Origin: an uncultured Clostridia bacterium
Lineage (GTDB): Bacteria; Bacillota; Clostridia; Christensenellales; UBA1242
Assembly (NCBI GenBank): GCA_937911885.1
Contig: CALDPW010000074.1
Location: forward strand, 1 to 6,437
Direction: 5' to 3'
DNA: 6,437 nucleotides
The position numbers and the translations under genes were made by a program. This document shows, one piece after another, positions 1 through 4,470 of the stretch. Below the pieces are notes generated by a model, which did no database searches, had not been told where the DNA came from, and saw only the letters and a list, made by a program, of their open reading frames with translations. Position 1 is the first letter of the stretch. Every line of letters begins with the position of its first letter.

Positions 1-2
1 GT

Positions 3-1040
3 AAAAAGCCACACCAAATTTATGCAGGTGGCAGAGCAAGTACAAAAACAAGTCAAATTGCAATTAAAATAGATGAATTTAATTTAGAATATACTGAATG
101 TAATGCGATAATAATTAAGCGTTATCAAAATACGATTAGAAATAGTGTATTCAAAGAAATTAAAAGGGCATTGAAAAGATTAGGTTTGCAAGAAGATATT
201 GACTACAAAGCAACAGTTAGCCCATTCCAAATACATATATTTGAAACCGGCAATAACATATACTTTGCTGGTGGCGATGACTATGAAAAAGTAAAAGGTT
301 TTATTGATGAAGACGCACCAATTAAATTAGTATGGTTTGAAGAACTTACTGAATTTGATGAACCAGACCAAATAGACCAAATTGTTGCAACATTCTCTCG
401 TGGTAATGATGACTGGTTTTGTGTATTATATTCATACAACCCACCTAAAAACAGATTCCACTGGGTAAATGTATGGGCTGATAAAATGAAACTGCGTGAT
501 GATGTTTTATATTCACATACGGATTATCGGACAGTGCCTAAAGAGTGGCTTGGTAAAAAGTTTATTGAAGAAGCTGAAAGATTAAAACAATATGATGAAA
601 AACGTTATAGATGGATTTATCTTGGCGAAGTAATAGGTATTGAGGGGCTTATATATAACCCTGATTTGTTTATAATTGAAGAACCAAATTATATAGAAAA
701 AAACAAATTAAGAATATTGTATGTTGATTTTGCTATTGACTGTGGACACCAAACATCGGCAACCTCTTGTGGTGCTTATGGCTATGCAACTGATGGGCGT
801 TGGTATAGACTAGACACTTACTATTATTCACCACACGAAAAGTCGAGAAAAAAAGCACCAAGTGAATTAGCACAAGACATATTTGATTTTAGAAATAATA
901 TTTGTAAAAAATACAATACAATAGTTGATACTGAAACAATAGATAGTGCAGAGGGTGCGTTGAGAAACCAATATTTTGCGATGTTTGGTATTAAACTAAC
1001 GCCAGTTAACAAGGGTAAAGACAAAGAAGAACTTATTGAA
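3..1040 (+). pseudogene. Terminase large subunit segment, missing both ends in this window
   Basis: This is the phage-derived part of the chimeric frame. The ATPase domain carries GGRASTKTS (27-53), VWFEE (330-344) and SYNPP (near 430-450). The RNase H-like nuclease begins at 720-740 (VDFAID) and is still recognisable at 942-970 (IDSAEG) and at PVNKGKDKEELI (about 1002-1037). In complete relatives some 60-100 more residues follow, including a late Asp-containing motif that completes the metal site; none of that is present. G+C in four sampled 60-base lines is about 32%. The 5' end lies outside the window, so the N-terminus may be intact. The right boundary is placed by family resemblance only and could move by about 15 bases. 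Confidence 0.8.
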
Positions 1041-1472
1041 AAGTGGGATATGGTCCCATTTGAATTGAATGTCCTAGATAAACGACGTACAGTTTGTGAG
1101 AAGTTGGTGTCTTTACTACGTTTCTCCTTTACACCTCAGCCCATTGAAGGATTAAAAGAGAAAATTCGTCATTTTTATGATCTTCATGCTCTGTCAAACG
1201 ACCAAGAATGTCGTACTTATCTTAATAGTGATTTTGTATCAGACTTAAATGAACTATGGAAACACGATCAAGCGGTCTTTGATACCCCAGAAGGTTGGCA
1301 AGGGCATGATATCGAAGATGCTCCTTTGCTTAAGAACTTTCCACAACTTTGGAAAGAGTTAAGTACTCATTATTCCAACGAACTTAGTCAACTAGCATAT
1401 CGTCCTATACCGTTGCCGGAAGAAATAGAGGAAAGTATATCTAAGATTCTTAATATAGTTCAAATACATTAG
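3..1472 (+). CDS. Chimeric open frame: phage terminase large subunit (5'-partial) fused in frame to the C-terminal part of an AbiEii-type toxin
   Basis: The frame is open from the first complete codon at 3, so the gene begins left of the window; the TTG at 171 is internal. Numbering from codon 3, a Walker A-like loop GGRASTKTS lies at residues 9-17 (Lys15), Walker B VWFEE at 110-114, and a SYNPP coupling-type motif follows. The nuclease domain then starts at YVDFAID (Asp242), with IDSAEGALRN (Asp314) further on. This order is that of PBSX/Terminase_3-type large terminases, the motor that cuts and packages phage DNA. After KDKEELIEK (about residue 347) the protein stops looking like a terminase: the last nuclease aspartate and C-terminus are absent, and the remaining 140 or so residues match the C-terminal half of AbiEii toxins. 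Neither activity is expected to survive. I read it as a recombination remnant or assembly chimera; a functional fusion is possible but unlikely. No portal or small terminase gene is visible. Confidence 0.85.
   Translation, partial: KKPHQIYAGGRASTKTSQIAIKIDEFNLEYTECNAIIIKRYQNTIRNSVFKEIKRALKRLGLQEDIDYKATVSPFQIHIFETGNNIYFAGGDDYEKVKGFIDEDAPIKLVWFEELTEFDEPDQIDQIVATFSRGNDDWFCVLYSYNPPKNRFHWVNVWADKMKLRDDVLYSHTDYRTVPKEWLGKKFIEEAERLKQYDEKRYRWIYLGEVIGIEGLIYNPDLFIIEEPNYIEKNKLRILYVDFAIDCGHQTSATSCGAYGYATDGRWYRLDTYYYSPHEKSRKKAPSELAQDIFDFRNNICKKYNTIVDTETIDSAEGALRNQYFAMFGIKLTPVNKGKDKEELIEKWDMVPFELNVLDKRRTVCEKLVSLLRFSFTPQPIEGLKEKIRHFYDLHALSNDQECRTYLNSDFVSDLNELWKHDQAVFDTPEGWQGHDIEDAPLLKNFPQLWKELSTHYSNELSQLAYRPIPLPEEIEESISKILNIVQIH
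1041..1472 (+). pseudogene. C-terminal half of an AbiEii/AbiGii-family nucleotidyltransferase toxin
   Basis: The stretch from KWDMVPFELNVLDKRRT through CEKLVSLLRFSF and LKEKIRHFYDLHAL to the final tyrosine/proline-rich tail follows the conserved C-terminal half of AbiEii-like proteins (PF08843, type IV toxin-antitoxin and abortive-infection toxins). The typical pattern there is PFEV-VLD-RT-CEK-SLVRFS, then KIRH-YDLH. Members are usually near 300 residues, with the nucleotidyltransferase core (a GGT/S motif and paired aspartates, FxxDIDL) in the N-terminal half. That half is missing, as is the AbiEi antitoxin gene normally found upstream, so the piece should be inactive. Hand-counted G+C over 1081-1440 is about 38%, higher than the terminase part, with more GTC, CCC and CGN codons, which suggests a different donor. 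The family call rests on recalled consensus, not a search. Confidence 0.75.
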
Positions 1473-1544
1473 GAACTATTGTCTCTTATAGCATGTTAAG
1501 AGAGAATGTTTATGATTTGTTATGTGGAGAAATTACGAGAATAG
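1473..1544. other. Non-coding linker with nested inverted repeats between the toxin remnant and the asnS remnant
   Basis: All frames are short or stopped here, and no frame reads as the upstream part of AsnRS. AACTATT (1474-1480) is mirrored by AATAGTT (1540-1546), whose last bases overlap the first codon of the AsnRS fragment. Inside it, TCTCTTA (1482-1488) pairs with TAAGAGA (1497-1503) across an 8-base loop. No T-run follows the inner hairpin, so it is not a normal intrinsic terminator. It could be the native 3' flank of the toxin gene or a recombination end; I cannot tell which. Confidence 0.45.
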
Positions 1545-2168
1545 TTGTATGATGTAATCTTAATTGAAAAAATGATTAAGTATTTAATTAACTATTTGTT
1601 AACAAATTGTGCCGATGAACTTAATTTCTTTAATCAATTTGTTGATAATGGTTTGCTTGAAAGATTAAACAATGTGGTTAACAGCGAATTTAAAAGAGTT
1701 AGCTATACCGATGCAATAAAAGTTTTGGAACAAAATAACGATAAGTTTGAATTTAAAGCGTTCTGGGGTTGTGATATGCAATCCGAGCACGAAAAATATT
1801 TGTGCGAACAAGTTTATAAGTGCCCAGTGTTTGTAACCGACTATCCAAAAGAAATTAAAGCTTTTTATATGCGTTTAAACGATGATAACAAAACCGTTAG
1901 AGCGTGTGACTTGTTGGTTCCTGGAATTGGTGAAATGGTTGGTGGTAGCGAACGTGAAGAACGTTTAGATGTTTTAAAAACTAGAATTGCCGAATGTGGA
2001 TTAAAAGAAAAAGATTATTGGTGGTATATTAATCTACGTAAATATGGATCAGTTAAACATAGTGGTTATGGCTTGGGATTTGAAAGATTTTTAATGTATG
2101 TTACTGGCGTTTCAAACATTAGAGATGTTTTATTGTTCCCTAGAACACCAAAAAATTGTGATTATTAA
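1545..2168 (+). pseudogene. asnS: Asparaginyl-tRNA synthetase, 5'-truncated C-terminal fragment
   Basis: AsnRS is a class IIb synthetase that charges tRNA-Asn with asparagine in the cytoplasm. The 207 residues match the C-terminal catalytic part: MIKYLINYLL, LLERLNNVVNSEF, a YPKEIKAFYMRLNDD block, GIGEMVGGSEREER (residues 127-140) and class II motif 3 GYGLGFER (174-181) near the end, followed by SNIRDVLLFPR. Full AsnRS has about 430-465 residues. The N-terminal OB-fold that binds the anticodon and class II motifs 1 and 2 (including the FRxE loop) are absent, so it cannot be an active synthetase. TTG 1545 follows a TAG stop directly and has only GGAGA 14 bases upstream; homology certainly begins by the Met at 1572. 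The 3' end and terminator look native. Because asnS is commonly essential where present, an intact copy should exist elsewhere, or the upstream join is artificial. Confidence 0.9.
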
Positions 2169-2193
2169 AAAAATGGCTTTTGGCCATTTTTTT
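2167..2193 (+). terminator. Rho-independent terminator of asnS
   Basis: A perfect 11-bp stem (A7 TGGC with GCCA T7) closes a 5-base loop, and its right arm is the T-run. It starts inside the asnS stop codon (TAA 2166-2168). The symmetry means it could also stop transcription from the right, although no minus-strand gene is seen. Confidence 0.9.
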
Positions 2194-2235
2194 GTTTTAT
2201 ATTCGCAATTAATAAAAAATGCTTTTTGGTATATT

Positions 2236-2298
2236 TTGACAAGTTTTGTTAAAAATTTTTTTACAGAGTTGACAAGTTATTTAATTATAGACTAAACT
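2236..2298 (+). promoter_or_regulatory. Promoter region with duplicated -35-like element TTGACAAGTT
   Basis: TTGACA, the exact sigma-70/sigma-A -35 consensus, occurs at 2236-2241 and 2269-2274. Each copy is followed by AGTT, giving a 10-bp direct repeat with 33-bp spacing. For the second copy a TAAACT hexamer (2293-2298) sits 18 bases downstream as a 4/6 match to the -10 box, placing transcription start near 2305 and leaving a leader of about 45 bases before the small membrane protein gene. The first copy has only a poor -10 match. The repeat could be tandem promoters or an operator for a dimeric regulator. Confidence 0.5.
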
Positions 2299-2348
2299 TA
2301 AATTGTAATTAATATATTACAAAAGAATTATAATTAAGGAGAGGAACT

Positions 2349-2582
2349 ATGAAGGGTTTAATTAAAGCATTTGACGGACTTCCAAAGATTGTTAAATTCA
2401 TCCTTGCATTACCAGTATTGGATATTGTTTGGGCTATTTATCGTCTTTGCAGAAGCTTAAACAAAGGTAGCGTTCTAGGAATTGTTCTTGCTGTTATCAT
2501 GTTATTTGTTTGCCCAGCAATTTTCTGGCTAGTTGACATGATTACAATCGTTCTTATGAATAGAGTTCTTTGGATTAATTAA
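2349..2582 (+). CDS. Small two-helix membrane protein of unknown function
   Basis: The 77-residue product has two hydrophobic segments, about residues 16-35 (VKFILALPVLDIVWAIYRL) and 43-70 (VLGIVLAVIMLFVCPAIFWL onward). They are joined by a short basic loop, CRSLNKGS, so it should be an integral membrane hairpin. The start is supported by a very strong ribosome binding site AAGGAGAGG (2336-2344) spaced 4 bases before ATG. The gene stands alone between the asnS terminator and its own terminator, so it is probably monocistronic from the promoter region at 2236-2298. Similar short proteins with a LPxIVKxILALPxLDIVWxIYR-like start seem familiar from low-G+C Gram-positive genomes, but I know no experimental function. 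It has the size of a Pmp3/YqaE-type protein but not its sequence signature. No catalytic motif is present. Confidence 0.85.
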   Translation: MKGLIKAFDGLPKIVKFILALPVLDIVWAIYRLCRSLNKGSVLGIVLAVIMLFVCPAIFWLVDMITIVLMNRVLWIN

Positions 2583-2586
2583 TTAT

Positions 2587-2622
2587 AAAAAAAGGAGCAC
2601 CCCAAGTGGTGTTCTTTTTTTT
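2587..2622 (+). terminator. Rho-independent terminator of the small membrane protein gene
   Basis: AAAAAAAGGAGCACC (2587-2601) pairs with GGTGTTCTTTTTTTT (2608-2622) across a 6-base loop, with two G-U pairs, and ends in eight T residues. It begins 5 bases after the TAA stop. Confidence 0.85.
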
Positions 2623-2640
2623 ACACTTTTACAAAAAGGT

Positions 2641-2681
2641 AAAAATACTAAAATTAATGGTTTTAGTTTGAGTATTTTTTT
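2641..2681. terminator. Second hairpin with T-run, upstream of the ABC operon
   Basis: AAAAATACT (2641-2649) pairs with AGTATTTTT (2671-2679), and T continues to 2681. Inside the loop, CTAAAA (2648-2653) can alternatively pair with TTTTAG (2661-2666), so two mutually exclusive folds are possible. It may be a back-up terminator, a bidirectional one, or part of a leader of the ABC operon. The AT-only upper stem makes it weaker than the terminator before it. Confidence 0.45.
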
Positions 2682-2734
2682 AATAATTGATATTATGTTA
2701 ATAGTTTAAATAAATATTATATTAAGGTTTTCAT

Positions 2735-4462
2735 ATGAAGAGATTAGCAGGTTATTTAAAACATTATTTATTAGAAGTTATTTTGGCACCAATGTTGAGA
2801 TTAATTGAAACAGTTGCCGAACTTATTATTCCAATGCTTGTTGCTGCAATGATTGATGTTGGTGTTACCAACAAAGATATAAAATTAATTTATACCTATG
2901 GTGGAATAGTGCTAGCATTAAACGTTGTTGGTATTATTTGTGCTATTGTGTGTCAAAAAATGGCAGCAAAAGCATCTAGTGGTGTTGCTGTTAGATTGCG
3001 CAGTGATTTGTTTTCGCACATAACAACCTTTTCACATGCTGAAATTGATAAATATTCAACTGCAACTCTAAACAACCGTTTAACTCACGACGTAACTCGT
3101 ATTAGACAAGCTATTTCGCAAGTTATTAGAACTGTTACTCGTATTCCATTTTTGTTAATTGGTTCGTTGATTATGGCGCTAACAATAAACTTAAAATTAA
3201 GTTTAATTTTCTTGGTGGTAGCTCCAATTATTTTTGCAGTTGTGTGGTTTTTGTTAAAAGCAACTGTTCCATTGTATGATAAAACACAACGTCACCTTGA
3301 TAAAGTTTCGGATGTTACTCGCGAAAACTTGCAAGGAACCAGAGTTATTAGAGCATTTAACAAACAACAATACGAAGAAGATCGTTTTACCAGTTCGGCA
3401 AAAGATTTGATGAAATCTAGTATTGATGTTTCAATTGTTTCAACCTTGTTAAACCCATTAACTGCAATTATTTTAAACTTTGCCATTGTTGCAATTTTGT
3501 GGTTTGGAGCAATTGATGTTAACTTGGGTATTTTAACAACTGGTAGTATTGTTGCGTTTATTAACTACTTAAAACAAATTGGAGCATCGCTTGTGGCTCT
3601 TGCAAATGTTATTATTGCATTAATTAAAGCTATTAACTGTAATGCTCGTATTAATGAAGTGTTTGCAACAAAAAGCACAATTAACGATGTTAAAAATCCT
3701 TATGTAATTGGCGATTTTGATAGAGAAAACAGCCAATATGCTATTGAATTTAACGATGTATCGTTTGAATATAAGGATGCAAGCAAACCGGCTATTAACA
3801 ATCTATCAATAAAAATAAAACGAGGCGAAACCATTGGTGTTATTGGTGGAACTGGTAGTGGAAAATCTACACTGGTTAACTTGGTTCCTAGGTTTTATGA
3901 TGCAACAAAAGGTGAAATTAAAATTTATAACAAAAACATTAAAGATTTAAATGTTATTAAATTGCGTGATATTATTGGAGTTGTTCCTCAAAGAGCAGTG
4001 TTGTTTTCTGGAACCTTGCGTGAAAATATGCAATGGAAAAAACGTGATGCATCTGATGAGGAAATTTATAGAGCAATCGAAATTGCACAAGCAGCCGATT
4101 TTGTTAAAGATTTGGATGGCAAACTTGATTTTAAAGTTCAGGCTGGTGGTAAAAACTTTTCGGGTGGACAACGTCAACGTTTAACAATTGCTAGGGCATT
4201 GGTTGGAAATCCTGAAATTTTAATTTTAGATGATAGCGCTAGTGCTCTGGATTTTGCAACCGATGCTGCACTTAGAGCTGCAATTAAACACAACACAAAA
4301 AATATGACAGTGTTTATTGTGTCGCAACGTGTTAACTCTGTTAAAAATGCTGATAAAATTATTGTGTTAGAACATGGTAATATTGTTGGAATTGGCACAC
4401 ACGACGAATTAATAAACAACTGCGCAATTTATAAAGAAATTAGCGATTCGCAAACAAAATAG
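2735..4462 (+). CDS. ABC exporter half-transporter, degenerate-site subunit of a heterodimer
   Basis: The 575-residue protein has the usual order of a type IV (MsbA/LmrA-like) exporter: a six-helix membrane domain (about residues 1-310) and a C-terminal ATPase (about 335-575). Walker A is GGTGSGKST (371-379), the signature FSGGQ (475-479) and Walker B ILILDD (495-500). The catalytic Glu is replaced by Asp500 and the switch His by Gln531 (VSQRV). In LmrC, BmrC and TM287-type subunits the same pair of changes marks the non-hydrolysing site, while its normal signature serves the partner's site. The ATG has a weak AAGG at 2724-2727. No convincing promoter was found in 2682-2734, although the stretch is very AT-rich and has TTGATA (2687-2692) and TATTAT (2715-2720) at unsuitable spacing. 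The next gene starts 8 bases after the stop, forming an operon. The substrate cannot be read from the sequence; drugs, lipids or peptides are all possible. Confidence 0.9.
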   Translation: MKRLAGYLKHYLLEVILAPMLRLIETVAELIIPMLVAAMIDVGVTNKDIKLIYTYGGIVLALNVVGIICAIVCQKMAAKASSGVAVRLRSDLFSHITTFSHAEIDKYSTATLNNRLTHDVTRIRQAISQVIRTVTRIPFLLIGSLIMALTINLKLSLIFLVVAPIIFAVVWFLLKATVPLYDKTQRHLDKVSDVTRENLQGTRVIRAFNKQQYEEDRFTSSAKDLMKSSIDVSIVSTLLNPLTAIILNFAIVAILWFGAIDVNLGILTTGSIVAFINYLKQIGASLVALANVIIALIKAINCNARINEVFATKSTINDVKNPYVIGDFDRENSQYAIEFNDVSFEYKDASKPAINNLSIKIKRGETIGVIGGTGSGKSTLVNLVPRFYDATKGEIKIYNKNIKDLNVIKLRDIIGVVPQRAVLFSGTLRENMQWKKRDASDEEIYRAIEIAQAADFVKDLDGKLDFKVQAGGKNFSGGQRQRLTIARALVGNPEILILDDSASALDFATDAALRAAIKHNTKNMTVFIVSQRVNSVKNADKIIVLEHGNIVGIGTHDELINNCAIYKEISDSQTK

Positions 4463-4466
4463 GTGA
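4461..4466 (+). promoter_or_regulatory. Ribosome binding site overlapping the upstream stop codon
   Basis: AGGTGA shares its first two bases with the TAG stop of the first ABC gene (4460-4462) and lies 4 bases before ATG 4471. This fixes the start of the second subunit and suggests translational coupling, which would help keep the two subunits equimolar. Confidence 0.7.
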
Positions 4467-4470
4467 AATT

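Noticed and set aside
171..173. TTG as the start of the terminase frame
   Set aside because: The frame is open to the left edge and the ATP-binding loop lies upstream at 27-53, so this TTG is an internal leucine codon.
824..1024. 66-codon minus-strand frame in the terminase region
   Set aside because: It is opposite a clearly coding nuclease-domain segment and has no start signals of its own.
1482..1503. Hairpin after the toxin remnant as an intrinsic terminator
   Set aside because: The stem is only 7 bp, the loop is 8 bases and no T-run follows it.
2098..2295. 65-codon + strand frame overlapping the asnS 3' end
   Set aside because: It is out of frame with motif 3 of AsnRS, runs through the terminator and the promoter-like repeat, and has no ribosome binding site.
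2349..2582. Pmp3/YqaE-family assignment for the small membrane protein
   Set aside because: Size and two helices fit, but I do not see the characteristic conserved loop and motif of that family.
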